Shown: one piece after another, positions 18,015-26,840 of the stretch | How positions within the stretch are numbered: the first letter of the stretch is position 1 | Layout of the letters: every line of letters starts with the position of its first letter | NCBI GenBank assembly: GCA_028688995.1 | Contig: JAQTXB010000007.1 | Location: 1 to 64,000 of the forward strand | Direction: 5' to 3' | Length of the DNA: 64,000 bases | Origin: Aliarcobacter sp. | GTDB taxonomy: Bacteria; Campylobacterota; Campylobacteria; Campylobacterales; Arcobacteraceae | The notes under the pieces: generated by a model | What the model saw: the letters and a program-made list of their open reading frames with translations, nothing else | Database searches by the model: none | Told to the model about the DNA's origin: nothing | Translations under genes and position numbers: made by a program

Positions 18015-18045
18015 ATCATATTCTTTTAAAGTAAACAAAGGGTAA
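18015..18045 (-). promoter_or_regulatory. Shared-type promoter of the EF-hand gene (site A)
   Basis: Minus-strand half-sites GTTAC (TTAC at 18042-18045) and GTTTAC (TTAC at 18031-18034) are 11 bp apart. Exactly 10 bp later comes -10 TATGAT at 18015-18020. The ATG is 27 bp further on, after AGGAG. Confidence 0.7.
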
Positions 18046-18052
18046 CATTTTT

Positions 18053-19393
18053 TTAAGAATCACTACTTCCATCAATTATTGATTTTAAAGAAGCAAAAGA
18101 ATTTTCCATTTGAGTAATTAATACCGTATATGAAGCAAATTGTGAAGCCATTTGGTCATATTTATCATCTAACTTTGCAGATGCTTCATCATAATCAGTA
18201 GTCAATGCACTAAGTCTAGTATCTAGCTTATTTGCATAAGTTGACAATAAACCTCCATTTAAACTATCAAGGGCATCTAAATAAGTTTTTAATCTCGTAC
18301 CTATTCCTTCTTTTTGTGCATATCCAATAAACAACTCTTTTAAATCATCATAATTATCAGTTAAAGCTGTTGATAATTCTGAGTCATCAATTTGCATATA
18401 ACCACTACTATCAAATGACATACCATATTTGAACATATTCTCTTCATTCTCTAGTCCATAACTGCCAAAAAATACATTTTTAATATCATTCATCATTGTT
18501 TTTAATGTACTTGAATCTGATATTAAAGCAGGATTTTCTTCATCTCCTAAAATATAGGAATTAACTAAATCCACTAAATCATTATATTTGTCTGCAACAC
18601 TATTTATTGCATCAATAACTGAAGAATCATCTCTTTCCATTGTAATACTTGAAGTTCCCTCAGATACAGCTTTAATAATTAAACCATTTTGCATAGTTAC
18701 TTTATTTGAAGATAAATCATAATCTATTCCATCTATTGAGGCATTCATATTTTGAGCTGTTAAAACATGATTATTTTCATCCTCTAATCCTAAATCAACA
18801 TCTGTTTGGGTAATAGTTAATGTATTAGAAAGTCCACTTTCACTACTTTTTATAACTATTCGATAACTACTATCTCCTACTTGTTCTAAAGCTGCATCTA
18901 AATTAGAATAATTATTCATTTCACTCACTAATGCTTCATAGGTTTTACCATCTGTTGAGAAATCATAAGTATTATCGCCAATTGATATACTTATTGTTCC
19001 ACTATCCATTGTAGAAGTTTTATCTGAAATTGTATTTGATTGATATACATCTTTTTGAGCTAATTGGGTAACATTTACAGTTATTGTTCCTGGTTCTAAA
19101 TTACTTGTATCTGTTGCATCAAAAGATGCCGATGAACCTGAAGTTGATGCACTAATTTCATCAAAGATATTCGTACCACTTGTAAATAAATCAAAATCTT
19201 TAACTAAATCTAAAAGTTCTGTAACCATTGTTTGTACTGCATCCACAGCATCAATTTCAGATTGAGTATCTTCTTGTTCTGCTGTAATTGGATCTAATAC
19301 ACTTGTGCTTTCTGCGGTTTTAAGTTTTGTTAATAATTCTGAATTCAAATCAAGACTTCCAGAACTTCCTAATCCTAATATTCCATCTGCCAT
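18053..19393 (-). CDS. fliD: Flagellar filament cap protein FliD (HAP2)
   Basis: FliD caps the growing filament and folds exported flagellin subunits. The N-terminal FliD_N segment (GLGSSGSLDLNSELLTKLKTAE) and the C-terminal coiled-coil region (DTRLSALTTDYDEASAKLDDKYDQMASQF, here 29 residues split by family convention into two helices) fit. At 446 aa it is compact, so the outer D2/D3 domains are short. It follows flgK by 10 bp, as the last gene of the flgE-flgL-unknown-flgK-fliD unit. There is no fliS or fliT beside it. Confidence 0.88.
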   Translation of the reverse strand: MADGILGLGSSGSLDLNSELLTKLKTAESTSVLDPITAEQEDTQSEIDAVDAVQTMVTELLDLVKDFDLFTSGTNIFDEISASTSGSSASFDATDTSNLEPGTITVNVTQLAQKDVYQSNTISDKTSTMDSGTISISIGDNTYDFSTDGKTYEALVSEMNNYSNLDAALEQVGDSSYRIVIKSSESGLSNTLTITQTDVDLGLEDENNHVLTAQNMNASIDGIDYDLSSNKVTMQNGLIIKAVSEGTSSITMERDDSSVIDAINSVADKYNDLVDLVNSYILGDEENPALISDSSTLKTMMNDIKNVFFGSYGLENEENMFKYGMSFDSSGYMQIDDSELSTALTDNYDDLKELFIGYAQKEGIGTRLKTYLDALDSLNGGLLSTYANKLDTRLSALTTDYDEASAKLDDKYDQMASQFASYTVLITQMENSFASLKSIIDGSSDS

Positions 19394-19403
19394 TTTTTCT
19401 CCT

Positions 19404-21005
19404 TTACATTGCTAATAAAGTCTGTAGCATTTCATCTACAGCTGTTATAACTTTTGCATTTGCTTCATATGCTGATTGATATTGAAGAAGATTAATCATC
19501 TCCTGATCGGGATCTACCTTTGTTATATTGTCATAGGCACTTTGTAATGAATTTACTATTGCATTTTGAGATTCGAGTTTAAAATTATTATTCTCAACAT
19601 TAGAAGAAACAGTTACTAATAGATTTTGATAAAACTCACTAAATGAAGTATTTGATGTACCTCCAATAGTTAAACTTTTATCCCATTGAATTTTTGCTAG
19701 ATTTTCTAAATCATTACTAGAAAGTGAACTTACATTATCTTCTATAAAACTTAGACTATCTACACTAGAACCTTTGAATAAAGGTGTTTGACTACTTGAG
19801 TTAACAGTATCAACTAATGCTTTTGCAAATTCATCTAGACTATTTTTATATGAATATATATTTGAAGTTGATGATGTAAGTTCTTGTGTTATAGCTTTTA
19901 ATGAGCCACCTGTTAATGATAATTTATTATTATAAACAGCTAATGAAACATTATTTTCAGCTTCTACTGAACTGCTATTTTTTGATATATCAGTTCCACC
20001 TGCTGAAATAGAAATATCAAATTTTCCCTCTTCTCCTGCTTCATTAGACTTTATAATTAAATTATTACTTGTATCTAAATAAGCAGTGTAATTTGAAAAG
20101 TTTGAATTGGTATTAATGGCATCAACGATTTGTTGTTTTAACTCATTTTCACTACTTCCACTCACATTTGCGCTTAATGTTAAAGTTGTAGTATTATTCA
20201 ATGTTATTGAAATTTCATCTCCATCACTAAAATTACTATCATCCAAATCACTCGAATTATAAATATCTTTTTGAGCAATATTATTCTCACTAACACTTAC
20301 TTCATGAAGATTAGTATTATTAAAAATTACACTAACTCCTCCAACTTTTAAATTGTAAGTAGAACTATCTCTATCAACCTCAATATCAACATAATTTGAT
20401 AACTCTTTTTCTAAAGAGTCTCTTTTATCCAACAAATCATTTGATGCTGTATTATTTTGAAGCATTTGCTTATTTAAATAAACAATCTGTTCTAATATAT
20501 TATTAACTGTATCAACTTGATCATTTAATTGTTGAGTTGTAGTATCTAAAGTGTCATTTAATTCATTATTAATTGATTGTAAACCATCAACTAAAGATTG
20601 AGCTTGTGTAGATAAATCACTTTGGTAAATCAAATTAGTTGGATCACTTCTTAAAGATTCAACTGAATCAAAATAGCTACTTAAAGTTGTTGATAAACCA
20701 CTGGTTTCAGTCTCACTAAACATAATTTCAACGTTACTAAGAATTGAATTTTCTTGATCATAATAAGATGCCATACTACTTTGAGAAACTAATTTATCAT
20801 ATAAATAAACACTTGAACTTCTTGTTACTCCATCAAAAGAGACACCATTTCCTATATCACTTTCAAGTCCTGATATTTCGGAAGTATTAACAACTCTTTT
20901 TATATAACCATCAGTATTTTCATTTGCAATATTATTTGATGTAACATCAACTGCATACCTTGATGTATTAAGTCCACTTTGGGCTATATATAATGAATCC
21001 ATCAT
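19404..21005 (-). CDS. flgK: Hook-filament junction protein FlgK (HAP1)
   Basis: FlgK forms the first ring between hook and filament. The N terminus (SLYIAQSGLNTSRYAVDV, then TSNNIANENTDGYIKR) is the conserved flagellar rod/hook signature, and the C terminus (DPDQEMINLLQYQSAYEANA, then VITAVDEMLQTLLAM) is the matching coiled coil. The variable middle (about 200-440) is Ser/Asn/Thr rich, as in other exported axial proteins. At 533 aa it is of ordinary length. Confidence 0.93.
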   Translation of the reverse strand: MMDSLYIAQSGLNTSRYAVDVTSNNIANENTDGYIKRVVNTSEISGLESDIGNGVSFDGVTRSSSVYLYDKLVSQSSMASYYDQENSILSNVEIMFSETETSGLSTTLSSYFDSVESLRSDPTNLIYQSDLSTQAQSLVDGLQSINNELNDTLDTTTQQLNDQVDTVNNILEQIVYLNKQMLQNNTASNDLLDKRDSLEKELSNYVDIEVDRDSSTYNLKVGGVSVIFNNTNLHEVSVSENNIAQKDIYNSSDLDDSNFSDGDEISITLNNTTTLTLSANVSGSSENELKQQIVDAINTNSNFSNYTAYLDTSNNLIIKSNEAGEEGKFDISISAGGTDISKNSSSVEAENNVSLAVYNNKLSLTGGSLKAITQELTSSTSNIYSYKNSLDEFAKALVDTVNSSSQTPLFKGSSVDSLSFIEDNVSSLSSNDLENLAKIQWDKSLTIGGTSNTSFSEFYQNLLVTVSSNVENNNFKLESQNAIVNSLQSAYDNITKVDPDQEMINLLQYQSAYEANAKVITAVDEMLQTLLAM

Positions 21006-21014
21006 AATAGATTC

Positions 21015-21383
21015 CTAATATATTTTTTTAACATCAACAAAATCTATATATGATAAAACATCATCTAATATAAATTTATTATCAACTGCATCTATTCCTA
21101 AAATTTCATGACATACTAAATAAATCTTATTATCTTTTGTTGATTGAATTGAACTTACATTGTATTGTCTAAAATATTTTCCATCCTTTAATCTTCCATC
21201 TTCAATTACCCTATCAATCATATTTACAATATTTGTCATTGTTAATAAATTCATAGACTTTTGTAGTTGTAAAACCATTGATTCCAAAGCATCAAAATTA
21301 GTACTTTGATGGTTATTCATAAAATAACTGTAGCACTCAATTACTTGTGATTCTAAAGTTTTCATCTCTATATTAGTTTTCAT
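21015..21383 (-). CDS. Uncharacterised protein between flgL and flgK
   Basis: I do not recognise this 122-aa protein. It is predicted soluble with no signal peptide. Residues 1-65 look helical (MKTLESQVIECYSYFMNN, LESMVLQLQKSMNLL) and the second half is probably mixed, with YLVCHEILGIDAVDNKFILD. It lies 10 bp from flgK and 13 bp from flgL, with an ATG after AAGGAT, so it is certainly in the hook-associated operon. A small helical protein beside flgK/flgL would suit an export chaperone such as FlgN, but I see no FlgN signature, so this is only an inference from position. Confidence 0.75.
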   Translation of the reverse strand: MKTNIEMKTLESQVIECYSYFMNNHQSTNFDALESMVLQLQKSMNLLTMTNIVNMIDRVIEDGRLKDGKYFRQYNVSSIQSTKDNKIYLVCHEILGIDAVDNKFILDDVLSYIDFVDVKKIY

Positions 21384-21396
21384 GTATAATCCTTTA

Positions 21397-22530
21397 TTAA
21401 TTTAAATATTTAACAAGTGATAAATTATTTATCTTGTTGATGGTTGAATATAAAGCAGTATATGTGCTTTCTAAAGATTGAGATTCAACTGCCAAAGCTG
21501 TTAAATCAGCACCTGAATAGTTTTCTTGTAAGATATTAAAGTTTGTAAGTTTTGATGTAACTATGTTTTCATAATTATTGATTGAGGCTGTTCTAGTTCC
21601 TAGTTTTGCATGACTTACGTTCATTGTGTCATAAGCTGTTTTTACTTTGTCCAAAGAGTTAGATAAAATTGTATTAGCTTCATCTTCTGTGATTGAATTA
21701 CCATTTGAATCTTGTTGTTTTAAAGCATTTATAATTTCATCTAAGTCATCAAATATAGAGTGTTTTGATTCTAATGTACTTGTTCCTATATTTGTAGTTG
21801 TAAAAGTTCCATCACCATTATCTGTAATAGATAATGGAGTATTTGAACTATCACCATTTAAATATAATCCATCAAAAGAACCATTATTATCTGTATCTAA
21901 TAATTTATATTGATTTCCATCTTTATCTAAAATGATTTCATTTTCATCAAAAGTTAAATTTTCGCCAGATTGGGCTGTTTCATTCGTATAATATAAAAGT
22001 TCAATCCCATTTAAACCTTGTGTAGCATAATTATTAGTTTCAACATTAACTGTTTTATTGTCATTTGATGCAACATAAGATATTTGCCCTATCGTTTCAT
22101 CTTTTTGAAAAGATTGTACAGTTGAACTTTTTCCTGAAAATAGATATTGACCATTTACACTACTATTAGCCAAAGAGTACATACTATCTTTTATAGACTC
22201 AATTTCATCAGCTATTGTTGATTTATCACTACTACTTACTGTGCCATTAAGTGCTCTTATTACTAAAGATTGCGCTGATTCCATTTGCGTTTTCATATTT
22301 GAAACAGCAGTATCACTTGTAGTATTATAAGATTTTGATTGTTGAATCCTTTCTAAAATAGAACTATAAGACTTAACACTATTATTAATAGATAATATTT
22401 GATTGTATTGTTGTGAATTATCACTTCCATTTTGTAATGCATCACCGCTACTCATTTGATATGTAACTTTTGAATTTCGTTTATTTAGTAACTCTAAATT
22501 GTACATAATTGTATTTATTGAACTAACCAT
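21397..22530 (-). CDS. flgL: Hook-filament junction protein FlgL (HAP3)
   Basis: FlgL forms the second junction ring, next to the flagellin. The N terminus (MYNLELLNKRNSKVTYQMSS, then GDALQNGSDNSQQYNQIL) is flagellin-like, the segment SVNGQYLFSGKSSTVQSF is the typical FlgL core, and the C terminus (GADLTALAVESQSLESTYTA) forms the partner coiled coil. At 377 aa it has a modest variable domain with an EF-hand-like DTDNNGSFDG stretch at about residue 213, which may be chance. It starts 13 bp after flgE. Confidence 0.88.
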   Translation of the reverse strand: MVSSINTIMYNLELLNKRNSKVTYQMSSGDALQNGSDNSQQYNQILSINNSVKSYSSILERIQQSKSYNTTSDTAVSNMKTQMESAQSLVIRALNGTVSSSDKSTIADEIESIKDSMYSLANSSVNGQYLFSGKSSTVQSFQKDETIGQISYVASNDNKTVNVETNNYATQGLNGIELLYYTNETAQSGENLTFDENEIILDKDGNQYKLLDTDNNGSFDGLYLNGDSSNTPLSITDNGDGTFTTTNIGTSTLESKHSIFDDLDEIINALKQQDSNGNSITEDEANTILSNSLDKVKTAYDTMNVSHAKLGTRTASINNYENIVTSKLTNFNILQENYSGADLTALAVESQSLESTYTALYSTINKINNLSLVKYLN

Positions 22531-22543
22531 AATAAACTCCTAA

Positions 22544-24505
22544 CTATCTTTTTAAACCAATTAAGGTTTGCAAAATTTCATCTGCTGTAGTTATGGATTT
22601 AGAATTGGCTTCAAAAGCTCTTTGAAATACCATCAAATTAACTAGACTTTCACTTAAATCAGCAGTACTTAACTCTAAGGTTTGACTATTAACAGCTACT
22701 CCATTATTATTGTTTATTGAATACATCGGATTTCCACTATCTTTTGTTGCAGCTAGTAAATTATTCCCAACTGCTTCTAATCCAATATTATTTGTAAATT
22801 GTGCAATTGCAAGTTGTCCTACAACAAAATCTACTCCATCTTGACTCATAGTAATTACTCCACTATCATCAACTGAGAATTCTCCAAAAGATGAATCTGT
22901 TAGACCTAAAGAATTTAATTTTAATTGTAAAGATGATAAAGATGATGTTTGGTCGACTGTTGAAACAATTTGCATAAATTCAGCATTAGCACCAGTATTT
23001 CCGCTTAAATCAGCATTTTTTTCTTTTGTATAAGTTGTTCCACCACTATCAAATGATATAACTCCAGAGAATTCTTCCCCTGCATTTTTTGCTTCAACAA
23101 CTAATTTTCCATTTATTATTTTTGCTTCAACTTGAGTTTGTAATGTAGCATCTGAATTAATTTTAGTAACTAAATCTTGAATAGCTGAACTAGAATCAGT
23201 AAGGGTTGAATCACTTGTAACAGTTACTCCATTTAATGTAAAAGATATAGTGTCTCCCGTATTAAAACTTAAAGCATTCCCATTATCATCACTTATAATA
23301 TCTGCTGTTTCATATACATCTTGTTGACTTCCTGCAACGGCATTTTTTAAGGCTTCCATTGCACTTTTCACCCCAGCTTCACCACTTCCTTTTACTGCAT
23401 TAGTTAAAGTTGTTTTTGTTCCAGCTTGTTCAGTTGTTCCAGAAACTTCAGCAACATCACCAACAGTAAATGAAGTTCCTGGGATTATTGAATCAATTTT
23501 TATAGTTCCATTTAAAACATCTACATTTGAAGTACTTGCATTATTTGAAGAATCTACTGTATAAGCTTTAAGTCCTGTAATTTTAGAAATTTCATCAGCT
23601 AAAGATTTATAAGTTGCAACTCTACTTGCTAATGCGTTATATTCTTCATCAGTTGTTGTACCAGAAGTTGTAATACCAGCAGCATCCATTTCTGCTTTAA
23701 ATGCAGTTGTCGCAGTTGTACTTATATAGTTTTGTGTAATTTTGTTTCCATTTATATACACATATATTTGATCACTTTCACTATCTAGTGAACTAACCCC
23801 TGTATTTGGATAATCTATTATATTGCTTTGAGCACTTGATATACTACTGATTTGGTCAGGATTTTCAGCATAACTTTCAAGTGCACTCGTGTAATTTTTA
23901 ATTAATGCTTCAATATCTGAAATCTTTGCTGATTGATCTTTTATTCCTGAACCGCTAAGTTCTGTGGAGTCACTTTTTGCACTTGTAGTATAATCAGACA
24001 TTTTTGCTGCATAAGTTTCAATCTTATTTGAAAATTGAATCACTTGATTCCCAGCAATTTCACTAAAAGCATCTGTAAATGAAGTAAGATTTGAATTTGT
24101 AGAAGTAACATTTAATGCTGAACTTACAGCCCAACCTTGAACTTCATTTCCTGAAGAATCTTGTAAAGTACCATTTGTACCCATTCTAAAATTCCCAGCT
24201 CTAGTGTAATAATTTTCAGAAGTCCCTGAAAAATTCTTATTTGAAACAACAAAAAAACCATCACCATCTAATGCAACATCATAAGAAGAACCAGTAAGAT
24301 TTAAACTTCCTTGAGTATATTGTTTTTCTGCACTTGTTACAGATGCACCTTTTCCAATACTATCTTGATACATTAAATCTGCAAATGAAACCCTTGAAGC
24401 TTTATATCCAACTGTATTAACATTTGCTATATTATTTGACTCATTATCCAAGGCAGTTTGCTGAGAAGCTAAACCTGCAATTCCAGTCCATAATGCACTA
24501 ATCAT
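22544..24505 (-). CDS. flgE: Flagellar hook protein FlgE
   Basis: FlgE builds the hook. Residues 1-45 carry the axial-protein signature (WTGIAGLASQQTALDNESNN, then IANVNTVGYKASRV). Residues 60-95 contain YTQGSLNLTGSSYDVALDGDG followed by FFVV, the hallmark of hook proteins. The C terminus (ESLVNLMVFQRAFEANSKSI) closes the coiled coil. At 653 aa it is a long hook protein of the epsilon type with a large Ser/Thr-rich variable middle. It is the first gene of a five-gene unit and has its own promoter with the TTAC direct repeats. Confidence 0.93.
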   Translation of the reverse strand: MISALWTGIAGLASQQTALDNESNNIANVNTVGYKASRVSFADLMYQDSIGKGASVTSAEKQYTQGSLNLTGSSYDVALDGDGFFVVSNKNFSGTSENYYTRAGNFRMGTNGTLQDSSGNEVQGWAVSSALNVTSTNSNLTSFTDAFSEIAGNQVIQFSNKIETYAAKMSDYTTSAKSDSTELSGSGIKDQSAKISDIEALIKNYTSALESYAENPDQISSISSAQSNIIDYPNTGVSSLDSESDQIYVYINGNKITQNYISTTATTAFKAEMDAAGITTSGTTTDEEYNALASRVATYKSLADEISKITGLKAYTVDSSNNASTSNVDVLNGTIKIDSIIPGTSFTVGDVAEVSGTTEQAGTKTTLTNAVKGSGEAGVKSAMEALKNAVAGSQQDVYETADIISDDNGNALSFNTGDTISFTLNGVTVTSDSTLTDSSSAIQDLVTKINSDATLQTQVEAKIINGKLVVEAKNAGEEFSGVISFDSGGTTYTKEKNADLSGNTGANAEFMQIVSTVDQTSSLSSLQLKLNSLGLTDSSFGEFSVDDSGVITMSQDGVDFVVGQLAIAQFTNNIGLEAVGNNLLAATKDSGNPMYSINNNNGVAVNSQTLELSTADLSESLVNLMVFQRAFEANSKSITTADEILQTLIGLKR

Positions 24506-24546
24506 TTTAAATCCTTTATGATTAAATAGTGTTTTTCACTCTTTTA

Positions 24547-24577
24547 ATCATAAAGTTTTAATGTAAATATGTGGTAT
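24547..24577 (-). promoter_or_regulatory. Shared-type promoter of flgE (site C)
   Basis: Minus-strand half-sites ATAC (24574-24577) and TTAC (24563-24566) are 11 bp apart. Exactly 10 bp later comes -10 TATGAT at 24547-24552. The flgE ATG follows 41 bp downstream with an AAAGGA ribosome site. Confidence 0.7.
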
Positions 24578-24594
24578 CACCCAAATAAACACTT

Positions 24595-24616
24595 CTAATA
24601 GTTGGCAAACTATTAG
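24595..24616 (-). terminator. Hairpin after flgD
   Basis: A perfect 9-bp stem (CTAATAGTT / AACTATTAG) with loop GGCA, 7 bp past the flgD stop and before the flgE promoter. The minus-strand T tract after it is poor (AAGTGTTTATTT), so termination may be partial. Confidence 0.5.
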
Positions 24617-24622
24617 TAACAG

Positions 24623-25375
24623 TTAGTAAATTTTAGTAATATTATTATATGCAATAGTTTTTGCTTCACTTGAATAGGCAGTTGCTGAATCTTGAGAATA
24701 AGTTAAAGCTAAATTATTTTGTGCAACAGATGAACTTCCACCACTAACAGAAACAACCATTTGATAATTTCCATTGCTATTTTGTGCCACAGAAGCTGTT
24801 ATTCCTGAAGTTTTAGAAATCTCAGTTGCTAAATCAGAATATGTTTTATTATAGGTTGAAAAACTATAAGTATTTCCATCACTATTCTTAAGAGTAATAG
24901 AGCTATTTTCATTTGAAGAATCTACAATATCAGAAGCACTTGAAACTTCACCAAATGAATAAACATCATAATAATTACTTAATTCATAAGCCGTTAAAGA
25001 TATTTCTCCATCATTCATAGCAACTGATGCAACTTTATATTGTTTAGTATTCCCCTCATCATCTGTTTCACCATTTTCAATTATATTTCCAATAATAGCA
25101 GCAGAACTTGATAGTGCTGATTGTTCAAAAGTATTTTGTAAAGACTCCATTGCCTCAACTGTAGCTGTATTTGCTTCTAATGTTGATAATTGTAATTGTG
25201 TGCTCATCATAGTAGATGAATCAACTGTATTAGTTGGATCTTGAAGTTTTAATTCTGTTAACATTAAAGTAATAAAATCTTCACTTTCTAACTGGTCATT
25301 ACTAACAGCAGTTGTATATGAATTTCCATAAGCATCTGTTGCTGAACTTGTTGTAACCGAACTTGTTGTTGACAT
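24623..25375 (-). CDS. flgD: Flagellar hook cap protein FlgD
   Basis: FlgD is the scaffold on which FlgE subunits assemble and is lost after hook completion. The conserved N-terminal segment is ESEDFITLMLTELKLQDPTN, followed by the Met/Gln-rich helix STMMSTQLQLSTLEANTATV and AAIIGNIIENGET, the usual FlgD order. The 250-aa protein has a Ser-rich C-terminal half. The gene forms its own unit between the two-component operon and flgE, with the most elaborate of the direct-repeat promoters upstream. Confidence 0.9.
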   Translation of the reverse strand: MSTTSSVTTSSATDAYGNSYTTAVSNDQLESEDFITLMLTELKLQDPTNTVDSSTMMSTQLQLSTLEANTATVEAMESLQNTFEQSALSSSAAIIGNIIENGETDDEGNTKQYKVASVAMNDGEISLTAYELSNYYDVYSFGEVSSASDIVDSSNENSSITLKNSDGNTYSFSTYNKTYSDLATEISKTSGITASVAQNSNGNYQMVVSVSGGSSSVAQNNLALTYSQDSATAYSSEAKTIAYNNITKIY

Positions 25376-25405
25376 AAAGTACTCCTTATAGTCTAGATTA
25401 AAAAA

Positions 25406-25457
25406 ATTTTAACTATTTGGAGTAAATATTGGGTATTAAAGAGTAAATAGAATGTAA
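25406..25457 (-). promoter_or_regulatory. Shared-type promoter of flgD with four half-sites (site B)
   Basis: Minus-strand half-sites TTAC (25454-25457), TTAC (25443-25446), ATAC (25433-25436) and TTAC (25422-25425) are spaced 11, 10 and 11 bp. Exactly 10 bp after the last is -10 TAAAAT at 25406-25411. This is effectively two tandem dimer boxes. Confidence 0.72.
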
Positions 25458-25460
25458 ATG

Positions 25461-26840
25461 CTAATTTAACTTAATTACAAAATTATGATAGCCGTCTAAA
25501 TATTCATAATCTAATTTTAAATTATGAATTTTTATAATATTGTTTGAAATGTAAAGTCCAAGTCCTAATCCATTATTTGAATTTTCATAATCATGGTTAA
25601 AAGGTTTATAATAATCTTCAATATCTTTTTGAAGTTTTTCTCCTTTATTTATTATCTTAATCATATTTTTTTCAATAACAATACTTACTTTACCATCTGT
25701 TTTATAAGTAATTGCATTATCAATTAAATTTTTTAAGGCTATTGAAAAAAGTTCAAAATCAACATTTAAAAAGAGTTCAAAATTATCTTCAAGATTTATT
25801 TTATTGCTATCTAGTAATAAAATATCAAAAGCTTGTTCAATTAAATCTATTGCGTAAAAATCACTTTTCTTTAGAGAAATTTTTCCTGAAGTTAACTCTT
25901 CAATTTTTGCAAACTCACTTAACAAATACTCTAATCTTTGAAAAACCCTAATTAAAATATATTTTCTTTCACAATCATCATACATATCAGTTACAAGTCG
26001 CCCTTTTGTAATAGGAGTTTTTAGCTCATGCATAATATTTCGTAAAAATAAATTTCTTGATTCTCTTAGTTGTTTTAATTGCGTTACAGCATTTTCAAAC
26101 TCATTTGCTACTTGGGAAATTTCATCTTTTCCATTTGCTTTCATAGAAATTGATAAATCACCAGTTGATAACTTAATCATATTTTCTTTCAATATTAAAA
26201 GAGGTTTTAATTTCTTTCTTAAAAAGATTAAAAACCAAATTAATAAAATATCAATAATAAATAACACTAAAACCCAAAAATATTTGAACTCTTTTTCAGT
26301 AATTAAATCTTCTAAAATAATATTACTTAAAACTTCTTCTGGTTTTTTTAGTTCATGCATAAAATTTAAATTTGGAGAAGGAAAATCTTGAAAATTTAAT
26401 TTATTTTCAAATCTATCTTTAATTAATGATGTTGGCTTAAAAAAATCTATTCTCTCTTCAAAATGTGGTTTCATAAATGGTTTATCTATAATCTTTGCAT
26501 ATTTTTTTTCATCAATAAAATAAATTTCAACGGGAGAATTTTCTTCTATTTTTTTTCCTTTTAAATCAACTAATTTGCTAGAATCCAAATCAGAAATTTT
26601 TAGATTCATTCCTTGAAGTAAAAGATTAATTTCATCATATGTTTTATTTTTCATTTTTGAATCTAAAATTATTTTAAAAGCATTAAAATATCTCACTTCT
26701 TCTGCAATTCTTTTAGTTTTATTATCAAATAAAAATTGAACTATTATCAATAAATTTATTACAAAAAATATAAATATAAAAAATAGATTTATCTGAAAAA
26801 AAATTGAATGTTTTTTATTGATTAACCAATTTATAACCAA
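25461..26840 (-). CDS. Sensor histidine kinase of the flagellar-block two-component system
   Basis: A 459-aa membrane kinase. TM1 is at about 13-37, a periplasmic sensor of about 145 residues follows, TM2 is at about 186-208, then HAMP and the HisKA domain with the phosphohistidine in NIMHELKTPITKG (His271). The HATPase domain has NLIDNAITYK (N box) and NNGLGLGLYISNN (G box). The MHELKTPITKG type is common to ArsS-like kinases of this phylum and differs from the soluble FlgS kinase that drives RpoN-dependent flagellar genes. It overlaps the regulator gene by 26 bp and ends 3 bp before the flgD promoter box, an intimate coupling with the hook genes. The stimulus is unknown; a mechanical or export-state cue is speculation. 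Confidence 0.92.
   Translation of the reverse strand: MVINWLINKKHSIFFQINLFFIFIFFVINLLIIVQFLFDNKTKRIAEEVRYFNAFKIILDSKMKNKTYDEINLLLQGMNLKISDLDSSKLVDLKGKKIEENSPVEIYFIDEKKYAKIIDKPFMKPHFEERIDFFKPTSLIKDRFENKLNFQDFPSPNLNFMHELKKPEEVLSNIILEDLITEKEFKYFWVLVLFIIDILLIWFLIFLRKKLKPLLILKENMIKLSTGDLSISMKANGKDEISQVANEFENAVTQLKQLRESRNLFLRNIMHELKTPITKGRLVTDMYDDCERKYILIRVFQRLEYLLSEFAKIEELTSGKISLKKSDFYAIDLIEQAFDILLLDSNKINLEDNFELFLNVDFELFSIALKNLIDNAITYKTDGKVSIVIEKNMIKIINKGEKLQKDIEDYYKPFNHDYENSNNGLGLGLYISNNIIKIHNLKLDYEYLDGYHNFVIKLN

Noticed and set aside
21700..21900. EF-hand-like stretch DTDNNGSFDG in FlgL
   Set aside because: A single partial loop without the flanking helices; probably chance in an Asp/Asn-rich variable domain.
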